Part shown: positions 26,199 to 39,104 of the stretch, piece by piece
Layout: each line of letters starts with the position of its first letter
How positions within the stretch are numbered: the stretch's first letter is position 1
NCBI GenBank assembly: GCA_024734555.1
Contig: JANPWX010000076.1
Span: 1,628,689 to 1,692,688, forward strand
DNA length: 64,000 bases
Direction of reading: 5' to 3'
Source: Trochalopteron elliotii
Lineage: Eukaryota; Chordata; Aves; Passeriformes; Leiothrichidae
Translations under genes and position numbers: made by a program
Notes under the pieces: model-generated
Databases searched by the model: none
What the model saw: only the letters and a program-made list of their open reading frames with translations
What the model was told of the DNA's origin: nothing

Positions 26199-26260
26199 AT
26201 TCAGTTTTGGTTACATCTGAATTGAACTCCTTTATGGACTTCCTTCAAAAACCTTAGTGG

Positions 26261-26297
26261 TTTTTTTTGGGGGGGGGTTTTTCTGTTTTTTTTTTTT
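26261..26297. repeat. T8-G9-T5 ... T12 homopolymer block
   Basis: Consecutive homopolymers: T at 26261-26268, G at 26269-26277, T at 26278-26282, then CTG and T at 26286-26297. A likely hotspot for length polymorphism and sequencing error. Confidence 0.9.
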
Positions 26298-29200
26298 TAA
26301 TAACCTATTAGGAAATGATATTTCTGTGCTGGTAATAAATACAGCTTTTGGTAATCTGAACTTTCCTTCTTGTGTTCTCAGGTGATAGCTTTCAAATCAC
26401 AAAGCACATTCAATTAGAGCATTCCCTCTCAGCAAAGTTTCCCTGTGCTTTCTACAGTTTTTCTAAATTCCTGCAGTAATTCAAGCCTGAATACTTTTTC
26501 TTCTGCTCATGGTACATTCAGTACTGTTTCAGCTCTAAAAAGAAACTTAAGAATTTTTTCATTGCTATTTTGTATTCTGTAATGATTCTTAAGTCACTGT
26601 TTTGTGTGCGATTTGTAATGAGTTTTGCTGATGCATCAATGATGCAGAACTTGGAGTTTTGTTTTAGAGTGTTGTTTCTGAGTTGTCTCCTTAATCCCCA
26701 TTTCCTGTGGAAACCTCAGTTTTCTCAGCTATGAATGAAGCAGTAATACATCAATTCTGCAAAGTAATCACAAATTAATTCTTGCCCTTGCCACATAGTT
26801 GATCTATTTGCTGCAAACTTTAGATGTCTATCTACTGTCACATGGATCTTAGAGATTCTGCATAGCCACAAAGAAGAAGAACAAAGGCCCAGTTTTCAAG
26901 TACTTTTAAAAAAGTGACAACCAACATGTTTTCAAGCATGAAAAAGACTTAAGAAGAAGCTAAATGTAGTGTAAAAGAGACAGTTAGAAGATGAAGCAAT
27001 TGAATTTAAATTTCTTAAGGAAGTGCTTACCAACATTGCCAGAATTTTCAACTGCCAGACCAACAGTGAGGAAAATTATCCAAAATGCACATCTGAACCT
27101 GCAGCTCCCAGTACAAATATTCCCCTTTATATCTTATTGCTTTCAGCATAAACCACAAACAGTAAGGGCTGAAATCCATCTATTTTGGATCCATACCTGG
27201 ATCAGTGATGTGGTAGTATTCTATGGTGTGCAGCAAAGACTAAATTTTGTAGGTGCTGAGTAGATTATTTACTTGTGTATTGCTTATTGTGCTCTTTACT
27301 GATCCTGTAAAATTACAGTAAATTATTTTTTTCAGGTATTTTAAGGCTATGTAGAACAGAATAATGTTTTAAACATGCATCTAATCTGATAATATAAATA
27401 TGTAAATAGCATTAAGCTTGATTCACAAAATTATTTAGAGAAGAAATTCAGGATAGTGTCTTTAAAATATAAAAAAGCCAAAACATTTTATTTTACTGAT
27501 AAATCTCCCAAGTTTGAAATTTCTTTAGAATTGGAGTAAAATATTAAAAGTTTAAAGAGAAATAGCAGCCAGAGGGACTTATTAGTGGAGACTGAGCCCT
27601 GGAGTTCTCCCTCTCAGATTAAGATAACAGTAGGGAATCTGTTTTGAATTGCTCAGACTGAAGGAATAAATGCCAAGGGAAAGATAAGATAAATTCTTGC
27701 TAAACAAAGGTACAGCAAGTGTAGAACTTTAAGACCAGCATGATAAGCACAAGAACTAAATGAGGATCATGAAGTGAAAGATTTAAAGAAGTGTGAGATG
27801 TAAAGAGAATAAGAAATTACTATCACATGAAAGCATCCAAACCAATCCACATATTTAGTACGGACTTTCAACAAAAATGAAAAGCATTTCTGAAAAAGCA
27901 CAAGAAAAGAACTTCAACAGAAAATTTAAAAGCATTGAGAATAAAATCATAAGCACTGGCTAGAGCTGATTAAAGAACCAAAAGAAAGAGTCAAGAGTAA
28001 TTATAAAGGACTGATTAAAACTGAAAGAGTGTATAGAAAACAAAGGCTTGTATACAAGAGATAGAAACGGGAAAATGTCAAAAAATACACACTGTAAATA
28101 GTTTTCAATGGAATATTATATTTAATAGCAGACAAAAAATTGTCACTATGCTTATATTTTGAAGTTTCCAATCTGTTTCATTTCTGTACATATGCTGATA
28201 TATTTAGGAAACCACTTACCTGTTTTTTATAGGTGTCTATTTCCTTTTGCTGTTCTCCACCAACCTGTTTATATTATCAGTAGATTTTTCATAACATTCC
28301 TGTTGGCTCTGTGTATATATTGGCAATACAATTGAGACTACAAAGCAGATGTTTCATTGGCTTAGTTTGCCACTTGAAAAAAGACATCCATTGTATACCA
28401 ATTTTCTTTCTTCTTTTAATAGTCTTATGTGAAAGACTGTTAAAACTACTGTTGCTCGGAATTTTACCTTCTCTGGTTTTCATTGTGTAAGTATCTTTAG
28501 GATAATTCATGTCCAAACTGTACTAAGGTTACCCTTGCTGTTATAGAAACACCACAGAATTTTATTTTCCTTTTATTTCTGGGCAAGAGAATGGGGGAAA
28601 CATTGCATTAGCATTTCTGTGAGGTTCTTCTCACTTACCATATACTGGATAGGGGTAGGAATCACTTTAAATGTTTTAAGTGACTTTGGGGTATGTGTAC
28701 ACTGGGAGGCATCTTATAAAACAAAAAATTAAGTTCTTCCACATTGTTTCCCCAAAATCACCAGAACTGTGGAGTGCTAATTGAATTTTGTGTACTATTT
28801 TGAGAAATTTCACGGATGCATAAATGCTTTGTACAGCTCTACTGAAATGCATACAGTAAAGGTGAGAACGAAGATTCTTACAGAAAATAAATACCTGTAT
28901 TCACCTTAAAACATTAGGAAAGTATTTTCATAATATGTGATTGCACTAAACTCCTTCCTTATACCATGAAAAATATAATCCAAGGCAGGGGTATGAGCTT
29001 TCCCTTTCACACGAGTTGAGACTAATTATAAGAGATGCTAAGCCATCCTGCCAGGCAGATGGATTAGAGATGTCTTTCTTTCTCTTCCCATGGTTTTCTT
29101 AATTTTTCTCTGCTTTCTGAAAACTGAACACCGCTTCCAGTTAGTGGTAATAAAATTAGTCTTTATGTTAAAAGATTTTTATGTTAGCAAGTGCACTTGG

Positions 29201-32200
29201 ACAGGAAATAAGAGCTCTTGTCTCTTCCATTCTCCAAGGCTTTTCAAACTTTTCCCTTATAATGACCCTATCTCTGCTTTGTGGTGCACTCTGCCTTCAT
29301 TAATATCAGAGATGCCCAGACTTACTCATGTCAAAAACTTCTTCTAATAATATTATAGGTCACAAATCCCTTTCGACCATTTCCACCTTGTACAGGTGTA
29401 TGTTTTCCTCTCTGCCTTCTCTTTAATCAGTTACTGAGAAAGCACTGTGCCAAAGCATTTTTCTTTTTATTAGGACCTTTACTACCACTGGTATTATTAC
29501 AGTGCTTCTTTCTGAGTGGCTGCTCTCTACCAAATGTTGGTCTGTGCTACTGGAAAGTGACCATTCCTCCTCCTGCAGTGATGGCCACAAAAATCCAGCT
29601 CCCTTTTAAGAGGAGCCAGGTCTGTATACAGGCTCTCAAGGCTTTGGAAGGAACTATCACTTGTCCACTCTCAGTCACAAAACAGATTGTTGAGAGGGCT
29701 TCTCTCCTGTTTCGAAAATGAGTATAGCTCATCTTGTGACAAACTTCTGAGGTTCAGAAAGGCTCCTCTGAGGGCAATTTAAACTTTACTGAAGTCAAAG
29801 GAATAATGGTGGCTAGCAGTAGAATAAACTCAAAATATGTTTATGAGAAGTAAAATGAGTGACAAAAACCATGAATAATTCCCTAGAGTGGATATGAGTG
29901 TCACACATGAAAACAAAAGGATGGAAAATCCTGAAGCACAGGAATAAAAGCAAGATCAGAGTCCTGAGCTGTAACAGAACAGAACAAGAAGCACTTGAAA
30001 TTCAGTGGTGAAATAGTACATGCATGAGTTAGTAGCAAAATAACAACATATACATATATATAGAATGAAGTTAAACATTAAGTCTCGCTTTCCTTTAGAA
30101 ACTCTTTCTGGGAATATAGATTCTAAAACCCAGGATATAGAATAATGAATAAAGGATTTAAACTTCCAGGGTCACACGTTTAAACATAATTTAAGAGTAT
30201 ACTTGAATAGAATTTAAATCAATGTTCATGAGGAAAATTAAGTAACCCTTCCCTTCTTTTCTATTGCAAACTGAATTTATGAACAGTATCTGAGAAACAT
30301 AAAACCAAATACTTAATTTCAGTTTAACACATATATTTTGTGCAATGGAAGCAAATAGATCTGTCTCTGTACCAATTACACAGAAAAAATTGGAAGCAAA
30401 TGTCTCTTTCTTTTAACATGAGGACAGTATAGAAGTCATACAGTTTACTGGTATTTTCAAAGTTGGACCAATATCATCACTTTCTTCTACAATAGGGTCC
30501 ACTGATATAGCAGAAGAAGTCACTGAAGGTGAAGATCATCTTAGGCCCTCTATCACAGGAAAATTAAAGCAAGAGCTCTGCCCTTAATGTCATGGTGAGC
30601 CTTGGTAAACTAAGCAAGTAAAAACATGCTGCTTATTTTGTCCATTCACACCCTGAAGTCACCGAGGATTCTGAGAATAGAATTGTGGGGTTCCGATGTT
30701 AGGTACCTCTCAGAAACCTCCAAGCCACATTACATCATCTACACTCTGCTAGACCACAGTGATGGATCCACTGGCCACTATTTTCAGCCTTGACATACAA
30801 CATTTGATTTTATGGGGATGTTCTCAAGCCAGACCCTGCTTCTCAGAAGATCAACATTTATGTACAGCTTTGAATACTTAGATATTCAACAAACCTTAAA
30901 GATAATTTCAATGACCATAAGTATATATGTGAATGATTTTCTGAACAATACTATGGTGGTCACTAGCAAAATTAATCCTCCAATAAAGAAAGAACTAAAA
31001 TCATTGGAATGTGTTCTTAAATGTACTGGTAAAAACTTTCCCAGAAAATAACAAGTGAAAATCTACCTATGTTAAAAAACAGTATTAAAAGTCTCATCAA
31101 GATCTCATTTACTTATTTCTGTAAAGAACCCATAAGGATAGTCTTTGAAATTCAATTTATCTGTCTTTATATAATATTTTTATCCAATGTATTTTATAGA
31201 CTTGATAAATTAATATAAATACTTAAGAGATTTTCAAAATGCAAATATATATAATGAAACTAGAATGAGAAGGGAAATAAAAGTTTGAAAATACTGAAAA
31301 TTATGTCTATGTATACACAGTGAAAAATAAAAGTAAGCAATGAAACTCTGGGCTACCTATGACATTTTGAGAGATAGGCACAATAAAGTTATTTTACACA
31401 TCTGATTTTGCACTTGACTGTGTTTATGTGAAACCTGTAAAGAGTTGGAGGGCAGAGCCACCTGTGAGATTTAGACCTGAGAGTGCAGGGAAGCTTGGGT
31501 GGCTTTTGTCCCACTTCCAGAAATATTTTCTTTATCCCTTGATAAAGCTGGCCAGCTCTGCAGACTATTGCGTGAAGCCACTGATCACCACCTGCCCATC
31601 ATTTCACAATCCTTTGATATCTGTTTTTCTCAAAAGAGTTAAAAAGACCACCCTCTGGGAAGCCTGCAGTGAAAGAGCTGCAGTTTGTTGGGGACTTACA
31701 AAAGCCGTTTCCAGTACCTGATGTGTGTTCCAATAGGGACAGGCAGAACCTCTCCCTGGTTTAGGGGAAGAAGGGGCATCCCATTCCACAATATAGGAAT
31801 AGGATAGGATAGGTGCCTGTGTAATGGATTCATATATCTATCTTAAATACATGCCATAACAAAATAGACCTGATTTGGTTTTGGTTTTCACATTTCTATT
31901 TTTGCCACTGTCATTTTACTTGAATTAAAAGGTTTCTGCAGAGGAATTTACAGAGTGTTGTAAGGGGATGGTATCCTGAAGAGTAAGCCAATTACTGCTC
32001 AGAATTCCAAAGAACACAAGGCACCAACTGCTCCTTGATTCATTCACATATGCTTCCAAATGAAGTCAGTAAGAACTTTATCTCTTCAAGGGGAATAAAC
32101 CATGCAAAAAACAACAGAATCTGAGAAACAGAAGTGTATGTATTTATTTAGTGAATGTATTTCTTTGCTTTCAAAGAGTCAAACACAATATAATTTCACT

Positions 32201-32541
32201 TTTTACAAGGAGAGATAAAACAGAAAAAAGGCTTTATATCCACTCTGCATGCACTTTCATAGGACCTTACATCTGTAGAACAGTGTATAATCCTGTGTAA
32301 TAAAAGTGAAGGGCATAGTTTTGATTCTGCAGTGTTGTGTTTTCAAAGACCCATTCTGTAAGGTTTGCTTCACTTCAGCCAATTTAGTCACACTGTGCAC
32401 AGAGCATGAGACAGTCAGCTGAGGAATGATAATAATTCTTTTCCCCCACAGGAGCCCAGAATATGCAGCCCTGTGCCAGAAAGACAGCATCCAAAGGAAG
32501 ACAGCTGAACTCAGATTCCTTCCATTTAAAGCACTCAGAAC

Positions 32542-32579
32542 TGATGGATTGTGTGAGATGTGATGGATTACATGAGATG
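32542..32579. repeat. 19-bp imperfect tandem duplication
   Basis: Units 32542-32560 and 32561-32579 share TGATGGATT and TGAGATG; only the central three bases differ (GTG versus ACA). Confidence 0.85.
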
Positions 32580-35500
32580 GCAATATTTTCAACTCCAGCT
32601 TTCACTGTCATGCAAAAATACTCTTGTGTTTCTCTTTTTTGTGTTTTTTGCTCCACATTTAATTACCTGCTAAATATTTTTTTTATTTTTTTTTCTGATG
32701 GAATTTCTTCTGTTTTTAAATGACTGGAAACCATGTAGCTGTAAAAGACCTGGAATAACACATCGGCACACTATTCCATGGGCAGATGGTGTGCTAGCCT
32801 GACTTTGTTTATCACTGGACCACATCCTGTGACAAGGTTTTTTGTAATGACTGCAGCAAACCCAAGCATTCCACCCAGGCACATACCACATTCCTCACTT
32901 CTTATTCTGATTACACAACTGTCAGGTCAGAGTGGCATCTCTAATTGTTGCCTTAGTATTGTACTACCTAATTCTGCTGGAGACCTTAAAATTTTTAAAA
33001 TATAGATTTCAATCAGTAAATCAAGAGGGTTTTTTGGAAAAAAAATACCACATTCTAATGAATAATACCACAACACTGATATGAACTTTGAAAACAGCAA
33101 ATCTTTATTAACCTTGAAGTAGCAAAAAAATTAAAGTTTTCCTTTTATTTAAAGATTTTTTTTTAACTACCTGTCTATTTGGCTTTTATTTGAAATGTAT
33201 TTGGGTTTTATTGTACCAGAAATTTCAAGCCAACTGGATCTGCAGCATGTATAAACACATCTTTTTTATAAACCAAAAATAGAAAACATACCTTTTATAT
33301 CATGTGGTCTTATATTATTTTTTCCACTGAAAGAATTAAGTAGAGGTATTATTTACCACATGCAACATTTTTTTCCTGTTCAAACATCTTCAACTCAAAC
33401 TATGCATACATTTTAAATTCAAATGACACATATCTTAATGTTTCTTCCTCTTATATTTTTATTAGCTATTTTGAGTTTCAGCCTCCTCCAAAATTCTACC
33501 AAAGAAGTAGGAGTTCCAACAGAAAGTAATTTCATATCATAAAATAACAATAAAACTTAGGAAAAAGAACATTTATCCTTCCTTCTACAAAAACTTCCTC
33601 TTCAGTTTGGCTAGTCCAGATGCTGCCCTTTAAAAAGAGGGAAGGCTGAAGCTCAAAAGCTGGCAGAATTTTCCACTGGGTAAGCTCAGCAGAAATTTCA
33701 GCAGACTATACTCTTTATTTTGGCAGTGCTTTGTGTGCAGACACAGCCTCAACTGAAGTCAACATATCTGCACTTTAAAAGCACAAAAAAAGTGATATTT
33801 TTCATCTAATCACTAGTCTATGTAAGTGAGAGATTTTGAGCTTTGTGTCAATCCACAGTTCTTTGTTTTGGCTTCAGAGTACAGATCCAGCTCCCTGGAA
33901 ACTGTGATGCATGGAGATTCCCTCATCAACTTTCAGGCTACAAATAATGCGTGGAATATATTTATTTGATTATAAAGGATGAGTCACAAAAGATAACTCA
34001 AAAGATGACCCTAACAGACACTGTGTTGGACAAGTTTTGTCAGAAATGTTTCCTATCTAATATTTGTATCAAATGTATATACTGAAAAATTATATATGCA
34101 GAGCAGAGACCTCTGAATTAACACAGTGAGGTGACAGGATCTACAAATGCTTTTTTTATAAGATATCAAATTTTTGGGCTCCATTCTGCAGGTTACCATC
34201 TTCAGCAGATACTCATACTTCCTGCAGACCAGCAAACCCTGCAATTCCAACCCCTTCTTCAGCCCCATGGCCCTGGTCACACTGCAATTATCCTTATTCT
34301 CTCCTCATAAGAAGTCACAGCAGAAAGCTGCACAAACAGAACTCCTCACTTTCCTCTTTAGAACTTAAGTATGACATCTTATTATCTGTTTATGCAATGC
34401 TACTTCTATTTTGGTTGCTTAGTTCCTCCTGCCCTAGCATCCTGCTTTCATTTGTACTTATTTTGCTAATCTTTAGCTGCTCAGGCTGAAATTTCCTGTG
34501 CTGGATACGTGTCTCAAAATAAAAAAAGTTAGGAAAAGAGATTTAACAGTTTCTGCACTGTGATTAGTAAAATTATTCAGCAATAATTTTACTTAAGACC
34601 CCATAATTCTTTCAGATTTTTCATCAGAAACTTGGATTTTGACTTTGCTATCTTGTTATCTAATTCTTTAAGTGACAATCACAATGATTTTATGGGCAAA
34701 AATTATTTTCTCTGTAAAGAATGACATTCTTCACATAACTTGTCTAGACTCAATTGAGAACAGTTGTCAAATTATCCAATGATTACATCCCTACTGAAGG
34801 TAGTGTGTGTCAAAAGGCACCTATCTGCATCTGGACTGTACATGTGTTATCCCACAGAAAAGATGTGCAGAATTTTACTGGACATATTGCTTGTAGGCAT
34901 TAGCTTGTGGTTTACATGTTTTTAATACAGTGTTTAATTATGTGATCCATAGGGTGTTTTCTTAAGGAGGAGTGGGGCCTGGGCAGTATCTTGAATCCAC
35001 AATATAATGCACTTTGGGTATTTGCTGGGATTGTGCAGTGAGCAAAGCTGCCCAGTGGGGAAACATTGCCTCAATACAGACATTGATGATGCAAGGTGCA
35101 AGGTTTTGCAAGAAAACAAAGCAAACTTGGAAAATTATATCCCATATCTGCTTCAGACTTCCTACGTGATGAACAAACTCTTCCCCAAATTGAATGTTTC
35201 ATAGCTCACCATCAACTGTTCCTCTTATCTGTCTGCAGAACAGATGACCATTTGTATATGCAGGAAGCATCAGGGAGAAAGCTGATCTTAAGGTCTCAAC
35301 TGGTCAACCCTGAGCAGTAAAAACCTCTAATCACTCTACCTCCAGCCCTGTTTTGCATCCAACACTGTTTCAAGAAAAAGGGTGGATATAGAGAATTTTT
35401 AATTGAGCTGGGTGAAAACTTCCCCAGAGGATATTAGTTACAAAGTATGAATATAATAGTTTGCAAGAAAAGGCCAATTCCATCAAAACTCTAAACAGGA

Positions 35501-37584
35501 ACCAGGTTGCCCTTCCCTACATACAGCTGTGGAGAATTTTTTCTAAAATTTAAAACAATAAATTGGGGAGCTTGAACATAAACTAATAAAAAAAATACTG
35601 GAGCACAATCATATATTATTGTGGTATAGAAAAAAAATCCTCTAACTACATTTTGCTGTAATCCAATCTTATATACAGGTTATTTGCAAATAAAATAAAT
35701 TATTAAAGTCCCATTTTTCTCCCATGATCTGCTTTTTTTTTTTAACGTGGCATGTGACAAAAGGTGGTGTATTTCTTTACTGGATCTGATTTTTAAACTG
35801 TTGCATCTCAAATGGCAAGAATGTTCCTTGTCCCAACAGATTGCATTGCTCAACAGGCCCAGAAATATGTCACCTGCTTGCAACAGCTGAAGAAAGCAGG
35901 GGGTCAGAAACCACTCAGACTAATCATCCATAGGTGTTCATGCAGGGCTGAACCAGGAGTCTGTTCAGGTCCCAGAGCAACAGGTAATGCTGGTTTCAGT
36001 AACTGTGTCCATCTTCCATTTCCCTATAAGAAAGCAAAAGATTTCTACTGGCCTTGCTGCAGGTGTGATGCAATTCCAGCACATGGGATCTGCGAACAAA
36101 ACACATAAACTCTTATCTCACATGGCTTTCATTGTTTTTTCCTACCTGAAATTACTTGTAATAATAAATTAATTCTCCTTAACCAACTCCTTGATTCAGA
36201 ATAAGGTACACTGAAAGTGAGTCTTTTGTTGAAAGAAAGTTGCTTCCAAAAATTTGTTCAGCACTTGTTGAATAATCTGTCATTAGAATATCACCAACTC
36301 AAACATTATCATGCTGTGAAGGAATCTTCCTACAAGTCTTGCCAGTACATTTATACTTCCAGTTTACCTTTTTTGTTGCAACACTAAGTTAAAGATTTTT
36401 TTATTTAGATTTTGTTAAGTCACATAGTAATTTGGGTTAGAACTATGTAAAAAAGTAGCTTTTAAAGGAAAGTAATACAAAAAATATTGACCTTGCTCCA
36501 TCAGTATTTGTTATGAAAGATAAGATTGGTATTTTTCCCATGTCTATGTCTCAAAAAAATAAAACAATCAACCACAGCTGTAGTTTTAGAAAGGTTTTGG
36601 TTACCACAGATTGGTTGGTTTATATTTATGGTTTTATACTTACATTTACACATATACATGTGATATCCATGTAGCCTAGAATACTCTTTTTTAAAATTGT
36701 GAGGTTTATCCTTCACATGAATACATCTGTGCTTGGACTGTACTGAGAAAATTTTAAGGGAATACCTGCATCTCCATTTTTTTCCAGTGGTGTGAATGAA
36801 TATTACAATAGTTCAGTGGTGTGAGGAAGGTGACTGTTCCCTAACTATACACCTGACAATATTTATGATTAAGCTAGTTCTGTTAAACAGTTCAGTCTGT
36901 CATAGAAAACAGATCATCATTCTGAAGAGGTTATATGAAGTGTTTTATTAAACTGAATAGTACAAAATTTGGATTATTCATCACACTGAACACCCGAAAT
37001 GTGGGTTATACAGACAAAACAGCAAGCTCTCATACATTTGGATGAAGCCATATTTTTAAAAAGACATATTTATTTTTTTGCTTTGCTCTATTAAGAGTTA
37101 CTATATAGATTTACCAATTGCCACAGCATGTGTTCCAACTATAATTTGCAGTAAATAAATACACAATTGAGAATACTACAATAAACTATTTTAAGCTTTC
37201 TTTTAAGTGCAGCTATTGGAATAGAGGATATTTTTGTTAAGATAACCTACCTGTGGGTCTGCAAACTGAATTTACTTTAACAATATGTTTTAACATGCGT
37301 TCATACAATCTACCTATACATTGTTCTAGCAGGCATGGATTTAGATGACAGAAATTTATGATTGTATGAACTCACATCCTTTCTACAACACAAAACACTG
37401 TTATTTGAGTGGATAATATAATCTACTTAAAACCAGACTAGCATTTTGCTAATCTAAAAAATATTTTGTCAGTTATAAGTCTTTACAGAGCAACTCACAT
37501 ATACAGAGGAACTTTGAGTTCGCTAATTGGGAGAAGTCATTACTTGCTTTTTATACAGCAGCTGAAAACCTTCCATTTGAATAG

Positions 37585-37692
37585 TTCTTTAGGAGGAAAT
37601 TCTTTACTGTGAGGATGCTGTGACACTGGAACAGGCTGTCCAGACAAGTCGTGGATGCCCCATTACAGAAAGTGTTCAAGGCCAGCTTGGAT
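37585..37692 (+). mobile_element. CR1 LINE fragment, truncated at both ends
   Basis: The blocks GAAATTCTTTACTGTGAGGA, CACTGGAACAGGCTGTCCAG and AGTGTTCAAGGCCAGCTTGG are the conserved end of CR1 ORF2 in sense orientation. A full CR1 3' end would continue with a GATGATCTTTAAGGTCC-type block and the ATTCTATG tail; here it stops abruptly at about 37692 and passes into LTR-type sequence. Loss of the 3' terminus is unusual for CR1 and implies later deletion or recombination. Confidence 0.8.
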
Positions 37693-37990
37693 GGCGTTTT
37701 TTCCATGGGCTGTGTGGATATCTGCTCCACCATGGCCTTCATCCCGGCCTGCAGGGAAATATTTGCTCCAGTGTTTGGAGCACCTCCTGCCCCTCCTGCT
37801 CAACTGACCTTGTTCACACCGAGACTTTTCACAGCTCAGCCACACCCTGTGGTTGGCAGTTGGATCTGGCTGGAGCCAGCTGTGGCTGGCTGGAACCGGC
37901 TGCGTCCGGCTGGGGCAGCCCTGGCCTCCCCTCACAGAGCCCTCACAGCCTCCACCGCCGAGCCCTTAGAGCCCATCCTCAATGTACAGC
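37693..37990 (-). mobile_element. Fragment of an endogenous-retrovirus LTR, related to the LTR at 52641-53751
   Basis: GC-rich, CpG-containing block in AT-rich surroundings. It shares the exact 20-mer GAGCACCTCCTGCCCCTCCT (37778-37797) with the LTR at 53435-53454, in the same orientation, and the flanking blocks also correspond in order (CCATGGGCTGTG, CTGCACCATGG-like, GCCTGCAG, CTGACCTTG). The right part, 37855-37960, has imperfect GGCTGGAGCC/GGCTGGAACC/GGCTGCGTCC reiterations not seen in the other LTR. No intact TG...CA ends were found, so it is a partial copy. The sense strand of this LTR family is inferred to be minus here, from the poly(A) signal position in the more complete copy. Boundaries on the right are approximate. 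Confidence 0.65.
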
Positions 37991-38565
37991 TCAACAAACA
38001 ACTCGCATTGTTTGTGAGAAGCCTAAGAAATAACAATTCAAACATGTCAATACACTTTTTTTTTCAGTAGAGTTCCAGCAGTTTATTTCAATCCCAATGT
38101 CTCTTGAACTAGACTGATTTGCTGTGTTTTTTATTTAAATAAAACAACACTCATGGTTTTACTACACTATTTTTCCATTACTTACTAGAGCTTCAGGGCC
38201 TGAGAAAATGATGGTTCCCTTCTAAGAACTGTAGCCTCTGTTACAAGTCAACAGATCATTTTTTATTATATGTTGTTAGTTTTCATTTTATTCAGCCTAA
38301 ACTCGGAATGTCCTCAGAGAAAACTATCTTTTTCCATTTACTGTCCTGGGAAAAATATTAGGTGCCATTAGCATGAGTCCTTTTAGCAATCCTTTTGGCT
38401 AAAACTAACATCCTTGAAAACAATCTCCATTTGTATGTATTCCTAAAACATTTTCACTGACTCATAAGGATCAGAGGCAGGTTTACTTTGGGCTGTGAAT
38501 GCAAGTAACATAGCACTGTGAAACGTTAATTTTTAAGAATTAAAGACTTTAGTTAAACTAGGTAT
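37991..38565. other. AT-rich non-genic DNA between two LTR-type segments
   Basis: No gene seen. A small inverted repeat, ACAAACAA and TTGTTTGT around a CTCGCA loop, sits at its left edge near 37994-38015. Confidence 0.55.
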
Positions 38566-38942
38566 TGCTGAAGTAAGATAGACAAACTTCCCTCTATTAA
38601 CAGTAGCCGGATTTAAGGAACCGATAAATCATGAGGCCTGTTTACGTATTCTGACTAATCAATAGACTCCAAGAATACAATACAATCATAAATCAAAGAG
38701 CCCTGGAAAAAACAGGATTCAGTTGTCACGTAGCACTAAAAAGTTAAAAAGTCAAAGCCAGGAAGACCCATTTACTTCATCATTTTGAGACTCCGCCCCA
38801 TTAAAAAGGACCACCGACCCATTTCAAAGAACAAACTACGCATGCTTAATGGATTTTTGGCTAATTACTATACGAAGTGGGGAATGGGATGTACCAGAGC
38901 TATGAATATGTATTTGTGTTTTGGGTATTCAATACTCCTGTA

Positions 38943-38950
38943 CATAAAAA
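38943..38950 (+). promoter_or_regulatory. TATA-like box in the probable LTR
   Basis: CATAAAAA sits 70-80 bases before the AATAAA signal of the same segment, the spacing expected for a short R region. It would start transcription near 38975 on the plus strand. Activity is not shown. Confidence 0.45.
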
Positions 38951-39018
38951 GACCCTGTAATCATCTGTAAATTGCGTGTGTGTATTTGGGAGATATCCCC
39001 CACGCTGCCCAGCATCGT

Positions 39019-39024
39019 AATAAA
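39019..39024 (+). terminator. Poly(A) signal AATAAA in the probable LTR
   Basis: Canonical AATAAA inside GTAATAAACATACACTTTC, followed about 35 bases later by a T/G-rich stretch (GAGTCTTTGTCTGT), as in a polyadenylation site. Confidence 0.55.
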
Positions 39025-39073
39025 CATACACTTTCTAACTTTAAACTGTTAGAGAGTCTTTGTCTGTCATAGT

Positions 39074-39100
39074 TGGATATTGGTATTAAATCAATATCCA
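39074..39100. repeat. 9-bp perfect inverted repeat just right of the LTR candidate
   Basis: TGGATATTG (39074-39082) pairs with CAATATCCA (39092-39100) across a 9-base loop. It lies immediately beyond the likely U5 end, so it may be part of the element. Confidence 0.8.
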
Positions 39101-39104
39101 TATT

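Larger units (their letters stand above)
23311..37584. other. AT-rich non-genic DNA
   Basis: About 14 kb with no supported gene. Frames reach 111 codons (32257-32592, minus) but show no domain. No CR1 or LTR was recognised. It contains simple-sequence tracts near 26.2 kb and a small tandem duplication at 32.5 kb, listed separately; 27.5-28.1 kb is notably A-rich. Confidence 0.5.
38566..39069 (+). mobile_element. Probable solo LTR of an ERV1-like retrovirus; ends uncertain
   Basis: The block has LTR architecture rather than gene structure: a ~380-base U3-like part with scattered CpGs (ACTCCGCCCC, ACCACCGACC, AACTACGCATG), a TATA-like CATAAAAA at 38943-38950, an AATAAA at 39019-39024 about 75 bases further on, and a closing GAGAGTCTTTGTCTGTCA near 39069. 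A TATA box followed at short distance by the poly(A) signal, and an end of the TTTGTCTGT type, are common in gammaretrovirus-like (ERV1) LTRs. I could not find matching target-site duplications, so the limits given are estimates and the left end could lie anywhere between 38565 and 38725. No primer-binding site or coding region follows on the right. Confidence 0.6.
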
